Part shown: positions 44,166-53,700 of the stretch, piece after piece
Layout of the letters: the number at the start of each line of letters is the position of its first letter
Position numbering within the stretch: the stretch's first letter is position 1
Origin: Prevotella sp.
GTDB taxonomy: Bacteria; Bacteroidota; Bacteroidia; Bacteroidales; Bacteroidaceae
Assembly (NCBI GenBank): GCA_017471465.1
Contig: JAFUTI010000024.1
Coordinates: forward strand, 1 to 64,000
Direction: 5' to 3'
DNA: 64,000 nt
Notes under the pieces: model-generated
What the model was told of the DNA's origin: nothing
Databases searched by the model: none
Seen by the model: the letters and a program-made list of their open reading frames with translations, nothing else
Program-made: the position numbers and the translations under genes

Positions 44166-44858
44166 ATGGCAAACGACTATTTTAAATTCCAGAAATTCAC
44201 CGTTTTTCAGAGCCGCTGTGCTATGAAAGTAGGTACCGACGGCACTTTACTTGGAGCATGGGGCAGAGGTGGTAGCAGTATACTTGACATTGGAACAGGA
44301 ACCGGCCTTGTGGCTCTGATGATGGCTCAACGTTTTCCTGAAGCCCGTGTGGTTGGCATCGACATCGACCGTGAATCTGTCGTACAGGCACGCGAAAACA
44401 TGTGGGCATCACCTTTTGCCGATCGCTTGACAGCTGCAGAAGCCGATGTAAAGTTGTTTGCAGCCGATCCGTTCGATGCCGTTGTCTGCAATCCTCCATT
44501 TTTTCTCCGCTCACTCCAATGTCCCGACACTCAGCGCACGATAGCCCGTCATGCGTCATCTTTGACATACGCAGAGCTAATGGCTGCCGCGCATCGTTTG
44601 CTGGCTGACAATGGTGAGTTGTCGATGGTCATCCCTTTCGATTGCAAAGCTCGTCTCGAACAGGAAGCGGCACTTGCCGGCTTCTTCAAGGTGCGACAAT
44701 GTGCCGTGAAGACAACGCCACAGAAACAACCGCGTCGATATCTGTTGGCTTTCCGTAAACACCCTTCAGAGCCGGAACTGACCGAGGGCATCATTGAGAC
44801 ATCGCCAGGTGAGCGCTCGCGATGGTATGAAGAACTGACAAAAGACTTCTATCTATGA
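44166..44858 (+). CDS. trmN6: tRNA1(Val) adenine-37 N6-methyltransferase
   Basis: This 230-residue SAM-dependent methyltransferase starts at 44166 (MANDYFKFQKFTVFQ). Motif I is LDIGTGTGLVALMM, followed by the acidic VVGIDIDRESV and the N6-adenine motif NPPF (DAVVCNPPFF). CAMKVGTDGTLLGAW near the N-terminus is typical of TrmN6 (YfiC) proteins. A TTG 12 bases upstream lies within the -7 box and is not a credible start. It overlaps the nitrilase gene by 4 bases. Confidence 0.88.
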   Translation: MANDYFKFQKFTVFQSRCAMKVGTDGTLLGAWGRGGSSILDIGTGTGLVALMMAQRFPEARVVGIDIDRESVVQARENMWASPFADRLTAAEADVKLFAADPFDAVVCNPPFFLRSLQCPDTQRTIARHASSLTYAELMAAAHRLLADNGELSMVIPFDCKARLEQEAALAGFFKVRQCAVKTTPQKQPRRYLLAFRKHPSEPELTEGIIETSPGERSRWYEELTKDFYL

Positions 44859-45610
44859 AAGTAACGATTTTTCAAACCGATGTCCATTGGGCTAATCCCG
44901 ATGAAAACGTCAGGAATGTAGAGCAACTGCTTGGCAAAAACACAGGGTCAGACTTATATGTTCTGCCTGAGATGTGGGCCACCGGTTTTGCTACGACACC
45001 TCAGGAAATAGCAGAAACCGATGATTCTATCGCATTAAAATGGATGAAGCAGACGGCTAGCGACTTCTCGTGTGCAGTCAGTGGGAGCTTGTTGATTCAG
45101 ACGAACGATGGAAAATACAGAAATCGTCAATATTTTATCACGCCATCCGACGTGTATTACTACGATAAGCACCATCTGTTCACTTACGGACACGAAGACC
45201 GTTTTATCACACCAGGCAATGACCATGTTATAGTCAGCTGGAAAGGTGTGCGTTTCCTGCTGCTGACGTGTTATGACTTGCGGTTTCCATTATGGGCGCG
45301 CTATGGAAGAGCAGGGGAGTATGATGCCATTATCGTTGTTGCCAACTGGCCGGAAAGCCGCCAGCAGGCTTGGCGGGTGCTGACGCGTGCCCGTGCTATT
45401 GAGAACCAATGCTACTTGATAGGAGCCAACCGCGTAGGCGATGACGAATTCTGTCACTACTGCGGAGAAAGTGTTGTCTGTGACACCAAGGGCGATACGC
45501 TTGCCGAAGGTGGCAGAAATCAACAGACAGCAATAACGGTCGACCTGGATTTTGAAGTGATAACGTACGTAAGAGAGCGTTTTAAAGTATTAAACAACAG
45601 AGATTTATAA
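44855..45610 (+). CDS. Nitrilase-family amidase (omega-amidase-like)
   Basis: This 251-residue carbon-nitrogen hydrolase has the catalytic triad Glu in LPEMWATGF, Lys in YDKHHLF and Cys in LLTCYDLRFP. The conserved VVANWPESRQQAWRVLTRARAIEN segment is close to the YafV/omega-amidase group, which deaminates alpha-ketoglutaramate and similar omega-amides. This points to metabolite repair rather than nitrile use. It is co-transcribed with trmN6 (ATGA overlap). Its last 6 bases overlap the end of the AMP-ligase gene on the other strand. Confidence 0.85.
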   Translation: MKVTIFQTDVHWANPDENVRNVEQLLGKNTGSDLYVLPEMWATGFATTPQEIAETDDSIALKWMKQTASDFSCAVSGSLLIQTNDGKYRNRQYFITPSDVYYYDKHHLFTYGHEDRFITPGNDHVIVSWKGVRFLLLTCYDLRFPLWARYGRAGEYDAIIVVANWPESRQQAWRVLTRARAIENQCYLIGANRVGDDEFCHYCGESVVCDTKGDTLAEGGRNQQTAITVDLDFEVITYVRERFKVLNNRDL

Positions 45611-46918
45611 TCCTCTGTAAAACTTACGATTTAACTTCCCGTTATACGTCCGTTCTATGTGGTCGACCTGCTCATAGAGCATAGGGACTTTGTAGATTTC
45701 GAGTCGCTGTTTCAGATGCAGTGCCACTTGTCGTTTGTTCAATTTTTCACCGCCAGCCGTCACAACGAGCAGCTTCAAGGCATTACCGGTAATCGGGTGG
45801 GGGGCCGAGATGCAGATGCAGTCTTTCACAAGGGGCAGCAACAGCGCAGCGTCTTCCACCTCTGTAGGGGCCACTTTGTAGCCGCCGACATTGATGACAT
45901 CGTCCTGTCGTCCACCGATATGCAGGCGTCCCTGTTCATCGATGCGTCCCAAGTCTGACATGTAGACAGTATTGTCGTGCAACACACTGGCCGTCAGTTC
46001 TGGCTCGCCGATGTAACCACTCATCAAAGTTTCGCCCTGACAGGAGATGTGTCCGTCGGGGGTGATGATGATACGTGAGTGCTGCATGGTTTTCCCCAGA
46101 CATCCTACCAGACACTCGCCGTCATTGTAGTTGTAGGTGCTGATAATGCCTGTCTCTGTCGAGGCGTAGGTGTTGTAAAGGCGAGTATGGGGCAACAGTC
46201 TACACAGGTCGAGCATGTCGGCGTGGGGTAGTGGTGCGCCACCACATTCGATGAAATCGAGTTTTTCAGCGTAGGAAGCCAGCCGTTCGGCACTCAGCTG
46301 TGTCAACATTCGCACGTTGGCCGGCACGAAGAACGTGGCCATCTTCTCAGCGGGATAGTCGAGAGCGTCGTAGAACTTGTTGATATCCCGCATTCCATCG
46401 ATGATCAGCAGGGTTGCTCCTAGTACGACAACGGGGTAGATTTTCGATAAACTCCCGATGTGGTTTAGCGGCCCGTTGATAATGAAGACCAAATCGTGGC
46501 TAAATCCCTGTCCACCTATAAGATTTTCAGCATCGGCAATGATGGTGCGGTGACTGATCATCACGCCCTTCGAGCGTCCCGTCGTGCCTGTCGTGTATAG
46601 CACGTCGGCTATACCTTCGGGAACGGTGGCAGAACTGAGTTTTCCGTCCAATTCATCGATGATTTCCTGTGGTGTGTCTTTCTCCATAGGGGCGGCAACG
46701 GCTCCTGCTATGTGAATAGCGAAGTAGGTTACGAGGAAGTCGATGGTCTGTGAGGCTCTGAACAGCACCACACGTCCGCGCTGTCCGACGTAGTCGGCAG
46801 CACGTCGGCATGAGCGTTCGTAAAGATCACTATAAGAGCATGTCTCCGCCCCGCAGACAGCGGCTGTCTTTTGGGGGTAGAGACGTGCGTTTTGTGCGAG
46901 ATAATCCTCGAGTGTCAT
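45605..46918 (-). CDS. AMP-forming acyl/aminoacyl ligase (adenylation enzyme)
   Basis: This 437-residue ANL-family enzyme has an adenylation core: the P-loop YTTGTTGRSKGVMISH, the aromatic motif YNTYASTETG, GRLHIGGRQDDVINVGGYKV and the C-terminal catalytic Lys in RTYNGKLNRKF. It is somewhat shorter than usual (about 500), with a compact N-terminal lobe. The start overlaps the stop of an acyl carrier protein gene by 4 bases, so the two are likely partners: the ligase activates an acid and loads it on the carrier's phosphopantetheine. The substrate is unknown; a fatty, aromatic or amino acid are all possible. Confidence 0.82.
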   Translation of the reverse strand: MTLEDYLAQNARLYPQKTAAVCGAETCSYSDLYERSCRRAADYVGQRGRVVLFRASQTIDFLVTYFAIHIAGAVAAPMEKDTPQEIIDELDGKLSSATVPEGIADVLYTTGTTGRSKGVMISHRTIIADAENLIGGQGFSHDLVFIINGPLNHIGSLSKIYPVVVLGATLLIIDGMRDINKFYDALDYPAEKMATFFVPANVRMLTQLSAERLASYAEKLDFIECGGAPLPHADMLDLCRLLPHTRLYNTYASTETGIISTYNYNDGECLVGCLGKTMQHSRIIITPDGHISCQGETLMSGYIGEPELTASVLHDNTVYMSDLGRIDEQGRLHIGGRQDDVINVGGYKVAPTEVEDAALLLPLVKDCICISAPHPITGNALKLLVVTAGGEKLNKRQVALHLKQRLEIYKVPMLYEQVDHIERTYNGKLNRKFYRGL

Positions 46919-47142
46919 TGCTTCTCAGCGAGTTTTCGTTCCACCATCGCCACGATGTTGTCCAGCGACTTCAAGTTCTTTGGCGTGGCGTCAGTCGCTT
47001 CCAGTTTGATACCATACTTGTCGGCCAGCGTCATCAGGATGGTAGTGACATCAAGTGAGTTCAACTCGGCAAAGAGGAAGTCGGAGTCGAAATCCACCAG
47101 CGGCAGCAAGTCTTCCAAGAGCGTTCTAATCTCGTCTTTCAT
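46915..47142 (-). CDS. Acyl carrier protein (stand-alone)
   Basis: This 75-residue four-helix carrier protein has the attachment Ser29 in AELNSLDVTTI, where the usual DSL reads NSL, a variation seen in dedicated carriers rather than fatty-acid ACP. It is acidic, as expected. It lies 13 bases after carB and overlaps the AMP-ligase by 4 bases. No acyltransferase, synthase or membrane O-acyltransferase is nearby, so the acceptor of the loaded group is not visible here. Confidence 0.85.
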   Translation of the reverse strand: MKDEIRTLLEDLLPLVDFDSDFLFAELNSLDVTTILMTLADKYGIKLEATDATPKNLKSLDNIVAMVERKLAEKQ

Positions 47143-47155
47143 TTTCTGTTTGTTT

Positions 47156-50100
47156 TTAAGCGTTGTACTCCTGCCAGGGCTTTATCTGGATATCCTCCTC
47201 ATTCATGGCCGTGAAAGCCTCGATAAAGGCCTTTGCCAGACGAACGTTGGTCATCAGGGGGATATTGTGGTCGATAGCGCCGCGGCGAATGCGGTAACCA
47301 TTGGTCAGCTCGCGCTTCGTGTGGTTCTTCGGAACGTTGACGATGAGGTCGAACTTGTGCTCGGCAATCATGTCCATCACGTTGTTGGCACCCTCCTCGT
47401 CAGGCCAGCTCACGGGGGTGGCCTTCACACCGTTGTCATTGAAGAACTTGGCCGTTCCGCCGGTGGCGTACACCTCGAAGCCCTTCTTCACCAAGTCCTG
47501 AGCTGGCTCTAAGAGCGACACCTTGCCCTTAGCACCACCCGAAGAGATGAGTACCGACTTCTTTGGCAGACGATAACCTGTTGCTATCAAGGCGTTTAAT
47601 AGTGCTTCGTTCAAGCTGTCTCCCAAGCATCCTACCTCACCCGTAGAACTCATGTCGACACCCAGGACGGGGTCGGCATTCTGCAGACGGGCAAAGGAGA
47701 ACTGGCTAGCTTTGACGCCGATGCGGTCGATGTCGAACTCGCTCTTGTCGGGACGCGAGTAGGGGGCGTCGAGCATAATCTTCGTGGCCGTCTCGATGAA
47801 GTTGCGCTTCAGTATCTTCGACACGAAGGGGAACGAACGTGAGGCACGCAGGTTACACTCTATAACCTTCACCTCGCGGTTCTTGGCCAGGAACTGGATG
47901 TTGAACGGTCCTGAGATGTTCAGCTCCCTGGCAATCTTGCGCGAGATGTTCTTAATCTGCCGGATGGTGGAGTAGTAGATGTGCTGGGCGGGGAACACCA
48001 TCGTAGCGTCGCCGGAGTGAACACCGGCGTACTCCACGTGCTCGGAGATGGCATACTCTATGACCTCACCCTTGTCGGCAACGGCATCAAACTCTATCTC
48101 CTTGGTCTCGGTCATGAACTTCGAGATGACAACGGGAAACTCCTTTGACACCTCGGTGGCCATGTTGAGGAAGCGGTGCAGCTCCTCGTCGTCGTAGCAG
48201 ACGTTCATGGCGGCACCCGAGAGAACATACGAGGGACGTACAAGGACGGGATAGCCTACCTTGTCGACAAACTCCTTGACGTCGTCAAACGAGGTCAGCG
48301 CGCGCCAGGCCGGCTGGTCGATGCCGAGTTTGTCGAGCATGGCCGAGAACTTGTCGCGGTTCTCAGCACGGTCGATGTTGACTGGACTCGTTCCCAGTAC
48401 GGGCACACCCTGACGATGCAGCTTCATGGCGAGGTTGTTGGGAATCTGACCACCCACGGAGACGATGACGCCACGCGGCTGTTCGAGGTCCATCACGTCA
48501 AGCACACGCTCCAGCGACAGCTCGTCGAAATACAGGCGGTCGCACATGTCATAGTCGGTCGACACGGTCTCAGGGTTGTAGTTGATCATGATCGACTTAT
48601 ACCCCAGCTTGCGTGCGGTGTTGATGGCATTTACGCTACACCAGTCAAACTCTACGCTCGAACCGATGCGGTAGGCGCCGGAACCCAGCACGACGACCGA
48701 CTTCTCGTTGTTGTAGTAATTGATGTCGTGCTTGGCTTTGTACTGCTCTCCCTGAGGATTGCCGAAGGCTGGCGTGTGCGTGTATGTGAAATAGAGGTAA
48801 TTCGTCAGTTCGGGGTGCTCGGAAGCAACGGTGGGTATGCGCTTCACCGATGGCATGATGCCGCGCTCCTTGCGATAGTGGCGCACCAGCAGGTTCTCCT
48901 TCTCCATGTTCGTAGCGGTCGACTTCAGGACGAAGCGTGCTATCTGGAAGTCGGAGAAGCCGCAGCGCTTCACTTCGAGCAGCAGCTCGTCGGAAAGGTC
49001 CTCTAGCCGGTTGTACTGCTGCAGCTTGTGCTTCAGGTCGACAATGTGATTCAGGCGCTCCAGGAACCAGACGTCGATCTTTGTCAGTTCCTCAATACGC
49101 TCCACAGTGTAGCCCTCTTCCAGAGCCTGTGCGATGGCGAAGATACGCAGGTCGGTGGGGTTGGCCAGCGCGTCGTCCAGGTCGTCGAACTTCGTGTGGT
49201 CGTTGCCGACGAAGCCGTGCATACCCTGACCGATCATTCGCAGGCCTTTCTGAATCATCTCCTCGAAGGAGCGGCCGATAGACATAATCTCGCCGACGGA
49301 CTTCATGCTGGAACCTATCTGACGGCTCACGCCAACGAATTTCGTGAGATCCCAGCGCGGAATCTTGCAAATCATGTAGTCGAGCTGCGGTGCGACGTAT
49401 GCAGAGCTGGTGGTCCCCATCTCGCCAATCTGGTCGAGCGTGTAGCCAAGCGCAATCTTGGCGGCCACGAAGGCGAGGGGATAGCCGGTAGCTTTCGATG
49501 CGAGTGCCGACGAACGGCTCAGACGGGCGTTGATCTCGATGATGCGGTAGTCGTTGGTCTCGGCGTTGAAGGCAAACTGAATGTTGCACTCGCCGACGAT
49601 ACCGAGGTGCTTTACGCACTTGATAGTAATGTCCTGCAGCATCTTCACCTGTTCCTCCTTCAGCGAGCAGGTGGGAGCTACGACAATCGACTCGCCCGTA
49701 TGGATGCCCAGCGGGTCGAAGTTCTCCATCGAGGCCACAGTGAAGCAGCGGTCGTTGGCGTCGCGTATGCACTCGAACTCTATCTCCTTCCAACCTTTCA
49801 GTGACTCCTCGACGAGAATCTGCGGAGCGAAGGTGAAGGCGCTTTCAGCCAACTCAACAAAGGTCTTCTCGTCGGGACAGATGCCCGAGCCGAGACCTCC
49901 AAGCGCGTATGCACTACGAATCATAATGGGGAAGCCAATCTCGTGGGCGGCTTTCAGTGCATCGTCCATATTCTCCACAGCGTGGCTCACGGGCACCTTC
50001 AGATCGACCTCGGCCAGCTTCTTGACAAAGAGGTCACGGTCTTCGGTATTCATGATGGCCTCAACGCTGGTGCCGAGCACCTCTACGCCGTACTCTTTCA

Positions 50101-50416
50101 GAACGCCGCTCTGGTAGAGCTCTGTTCCGCAGTTCAGCGCCGTCTGTCCGCCGAAAGCCAGAAGGATGCCGTCCGGACGCTCCTTCTTGATGATTTCCGT
50201 CACGAAGTAGGGGGTCACGGGCTGGAAGTACACCTTGTCGGCAATGCCGTCCGACGTCTGGATGGTTGCGATGTTGGGGTTTACCAGCACGGAGGAGATG
50301 CCTTCTTCGCGCAATGCCTTCAGAGCCTGGGAGCCGGAGTAGTCGAACTCGCCAGCCTGTCCGATTTTCAGCGCGCCCGAACCGAGTACGAGCACTTTCT
50401 TGAGTTGTTTCTTCAT
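47156..50416 (-). CDS. carB: Carbamoyl-phosphate synthase large subunit (copy 1, without carA)
   Basis: This 1086-residue protein has two ATP-grasp halves. Landmarks are [41 protein letters not shown] and [18 protein letters not shown] in half 1, then GSGAYRIGSSVEFDW, VSVGGQIPNNLA, RPSYVLSGAAM in half 2, with an MGS-like allosteric domain from about residue 945. It makes carbamoyl phosphate with CarA for pyrimidines and arginine. No carA is adjacent; the carA in this window is at 61223 with a second carB. It has its own promoter, and the carrier protein gene follows after 13 bases. Confidence 0.93.
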   Translation of the reverse strand: MKKQLKKVLVLGSGALKIGQAGEFDYSGSQALKALREEGISSVLVNPNIATIQTSDGIADKVYFQPVTPYFVTEIIKKERPDGILLAFGGQTALNCGTELYQSGVLKEYGVEVLGTSVEAIMNTEDRDLFVKKLAEVDLKVPVSHAVENMDDALKAAHEIGFPIMIRSAYALGGLGSGICPDEKTFVELAESAFTFAPQILVEESLKGWKEIEFECIRDANDRCFTVASMENFDPLGIHTGESIVVAPTCSLKEEQVKMLQDITIKCVKHLGIVGECNIQFAFNAETNDYRIIEINARLSRSSALASKATGYPLAFVAAKIALGYTLDQIGEMGTTSSAYVAPQLDYMICKIPRWDLTKFVGVSRQIGSSMKSVGEIMSIGRSFEEMIQKGLRMIGQGMHGFVGNDHTKFDDLDDALANPTDLRIFAIAQALEEGYTVERIEELTKIDVWFLERLNHIVDLKHKLQQYNRLEDLSDELLLEVKRCGFSDFQIARFVLKSTATNMEKENLLVRHYRKERGIMPSVKRIPTVASEHPELTNYLYFTYTHTPAFGNPQGEQYKAKHDINYYNNEKSVVVLGSGAYRIGSSVEFDWCSVNAINTARKLGYKSIMINYNPETVSTDYDMCDRLYFDELSLERVLDVMDLEQPRGVIVSVGGQIPNNLAMKLHRQGVPVLGTSPVNIDRAENRDKFSAMLDKLGIDQPAWRALTSFDDVKEFVDKVGYPVLVRPSYVLSGAAMNVCYDDEELHRFLNMATEVSKEFPVVISKFMTETKEIEFDAVADKGEVIEYAISEHVEYAGVHSGDATMVFPAQHIYYSTIRQIKNISRKIARELNISGPFNIQFLAKNREVKVIECNLRASRSFPFVSKILKRNFIETATKIMLDAPYSRPDKSEFDIDRIGVKASQFSFARLQNADPVLGVDMSSTGEVGCLGDSLNEALLNALIATGYRLPKKSVLISSGGAKGKVSLLEPAQDLVKKGFEVYATGGTAKFFNDNGVKATPVSWPDEEGANNVMDMIAEHKFDLIVNVPKNHTKRELTNGYRIRRGAIDHNIPLMTNVRLAKAFIEAFTAMNEEDIQIKPWQEYNA

Positions 50417-50455
50417 TATAGTTGGTTAAATTTGTTGGTTCATGCAATTCGGGTG

Positions 50456-50487
50456 CAAAGTTACAAAAAAAAAATAAAACGCGCAAG
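50456..50487 (-). promoter_or_regulatory. Promoter for carB copy 1
   Basis: On the minus strand CTTG (50484-50487), 20 bp, TAACTTTG (50456-50463); the ATG is 39 bases further on. Confidence 0.65.
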
Positions 50488-50522
50488 AGTTGCAAATAAT
50501 TATTATGCATTATGCGTGACAC

Positions 50523-50568
50523 CGCGCGGACGCACTGTTGCGGCGCGATAAAATAATTTCGCGCCGCG
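50523..50568. repeat. CGCG array C (three phased cores)
   Basis: CGCG begins at 50523, 50544 and 50565, exactly 21 bp apart. An extra out-of-phase CGCG lies at 50560. Spacers are mixed to A/T-rich (GATAAAATAATTTCG). It lies between the divergent carB and ileS promoters; the rest of the 298-base gap (50417-50714) holds only those promoters. Confidence 0.8.
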
Positions 50569-50643
50569 AGAATTCACTTTCACAGCCATTGGCCAGAAAG
50601 AGTTATCGCCCGGCCGGCATAAAACTTAAAATATATTTATATA

Positions 50644-50675
50644 TTTGGCAGTATCGGAAAAAATTCATACCTTTG
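50644..50675 (+). promoter_or_regulatory. Consensus promoter of ileS
   Basis: TTTG (50644-50647), 20 bp, TACCTTTG (50668-50675). The leader to the ATG at 50715 is about 35 bases. Confidence 0.8.
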
Positions 50676-50714
50676 CATGTCTTAAAAAGGAACATCATAA
50701 AAATCATAATAGAA

Positions 50715-53700
50715 ATGAGTAAGAGATTTGCCGAACATAACGGCTTGAACCTGACACAAGTCAACAACGACGTGCTGCAGATGTGGCGCGAGAAGAACGT
50801 GTTCTGGCGCTCCGTAACCGAGCGCGAGGGCTGTCCGCAGTTCATCTTCTTTGAGGGACCGCCCTCGGCTAACGGTCATCCCGGCATCCACCACGTGCTG
50901 GCACGCACCATCAAGGACACCTTCAACCGCTACAAGACCATGAAGGGCTTCCAGGTGAAGCGCAAGGCCGGCTGGGACACCCACGGACTGCCTGTGGAGC
51001 TGGGCGTCGAGAAGGAACTGGGCATCACCAAGGCCGACATCGACAACAAGGAGTCGGAAAAATACATCTCTACGGAGGACTACAACCGCAAATGCCGTGA
51101 GAACGTGATGATGTACACTCAGGAATGGCGCGACCTGACGGAGCGCATGGGCTACTTCGTCGACCTTGACAATCCCTACATCACCTACGACAACAAATAC
51201 ATTGAGACGCTGTGGTGGCTGCTGCGACAGCTTTACGACAAGGGGCTACTCTACAAGGGCTATACCATCCAGCCTTACTCGCCGGCAGCGGGTACAGGCT
51301 TGTCGAGCCACGAGCTGAACCAGCCAGGATGCTATCGCGATGTGAAGGACACGACGTGCACGGCGCTGTTTAAGATAAAGAATCCGAAGCCGGAGATGAC
51401 AGGGTGGGGGACACCATACTTCATGGCTTGGACGACCACACCGTGGACACTGGCCGCCAACTCGGCTCTCTGCGTCGGTCCGAAGATTGACTACGTGGCC
51501 GTAGAGACCTACAACCCCTATAGCGCCGAGAAGATAACTGTCGTGCTGGCCGAGGCCCGTCTGAACGCTTACCTGCCTGCCGAGGGCAACATCACCGACG
51601 GCGGCGAGATGCCTGAATACAAGAAAGGCGAGAAATTCATTCCCTACCGCATCGTCGGCCGCTACAAGGGCACCGACCTCGTCGGGATGGAATACGAGCA
51701 GCTGATGCCTGCCATACGGCCTATGGGCGATGCCTTCCGCGTGATTCCCGGCGACTACGTCACGACTGAAGACGGTGCCGGTATCGTGCATATCGCGCCA
51801 AACTTCGGTGCCGACGATGCTTTCGTGGCCAAGAAAGCCGGTATCTGTCCCATAGTGCTCATCGACAAGAAGGGCGCAGAGCGGCCTGTGGTCGACCTGC
51901 AGGGTAAGTACTTCAACGTCGAAGACCTCGATGCCGACTTCGTTGCGAAGTATGTCAATGTTGACGAGTGGAACAAGTTCGCCGGCCGCTACGTGAAGAA
52001 CGCTTACGACGACACGCTGATCGATAAGGACGAGACGCTAGACATCAGCATCTGCATGGACCTGAAAGCGCAGGACAAGGTGTTTAAGATTGAGAAGCAC
52101 GTACACAACTACCCCCACTGCTGGCGTACCGACAAGCCCGTGCTCTACTATCCACTCGACTCGTGGTTTATCCGCTCCACAGCCAAGAAGGAGCGCATGT
52201 TCGAACTGAACAAGACCATCAACTGGCAGCCTGAGTCGACAGGCACCGGTCGCTTTGGCAACTGGCTTGAGAACCTGAACGACTGGAACCTCAGCCGCAG
52301 CCGCTTCTGGGGCACCCCGCTGCCCATCTGGCGCGACGAGGATGGCAAGGCCGAGAAGTGCATCGGCAGTGTCGAGGAGCTGTACAACGAGATAGAGAAG
52401 GCCGTCGAGGCGGGCGTCATGCAGAGCAATCCGCTGAAGGAGAAGGACTTCGTTCCTGGCGACATGAGCAAGGAAAACTACGACCGCATCGACCTGCACC
52501 GTCCGTATGTCGACAACATCGTTCTCGTCAGCGACGACGGTAAGCCTATGAAGCGCGAGACCGACCTCATCGACGTGTGGTTCGACTCCGGCTCTATGCC
52601 TTACGCACAGGTGCACTATCCGTTTGAGAACCGCGACTTGATTGACAAGCGCGAGGCTTTCCCCGCCGATTTTATCAACGAAGGTGTCGACCAGACGCGC
52701 GGCTGGTTCTTTACGCTGCATGCCATAGCCACGATGGTGTTCGACTCCGTAGCCTTCAAAAACGTGATTTCATCGGGATTGGTGCTCGACGCCAAGGGCA
52801 ATAAGATGTCGAAGCATGTGGGCAACGTAGTCAATCCGTTCGAGATGATCGAGAAATACGGCTCGGATGCCGTGCGACTCTACATGATGACCAACTCGGA
52901 GCCGTGGGACAACCTGAAGTTCGACCCCGAAGGCGTAGACGAGATACGCCGCAAGTTCTTTGGTACCTTATATAATACATACTCGTTCTTCGCATTGTAT
53001 GCCAATGTCGACAACTATGATCCGTCCGTTGGCGGAGCTGAGACGCTGTCGCAGCGTCCTGAAATCGACCGCTGGATTCTCAGCTGCCTGAACACGCTGG
53101 TCAAGGGCGTGCAGAAGGAGCTCGACAATTACGACCCGACACGCGCCGGCCGACTCATCGACGCCTTCGTCAACGATGACCTGTCGAACTGGTATGTCCG
53201 TCTGAACCGCAAGCGCTTCTGGGGCAAGGACATGAGCGACGACAAACGCTCGGCCTACGACACGCTCTACACCTGCCTGATGACCGTCGCACGGCTGCTG
53301 GCACCGTTCGCACCGTTCTATGCCGACCAGCTTTATAAGGATCTTGGCGGACGGCTCGACTCCGTCCATCTTGAAACGTTCCCTGTGGCCGACGAATCGG
53401 TCATCAACAAGGAGCTGGAGGCCCGCATGGAGATGGCCCAGAAGATTACCTCGATGGTGCTGGCTCTGCGCCGCAAGGTGAATATCAAGGTGCGCCAGCC
53501 GCTGCAGGCCATCATGATTCCTGCTAATGAGGAGCAGAAAAAGCATATTGAGGCGGTGAAGCAACTCATTATGAACGAGGTGAACGTCAAGGAGTTGAAA
53601 TTCGTTGAGGGACAGGGTATTCTTGTCAAGAAGGTAAAGTGCAACTTCAGGACGATGGGTAAGAAGTTCGGCAAGCTCATGAAGGCCGTAGCCGCCGCTG

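Noticed and set aside
50538-50714. 59-codon N-terminal extension of IleRS
   Set aside because: It includes the CGCG array and the consensus promoter; the conserved start is MSKRFAEHNGLN.
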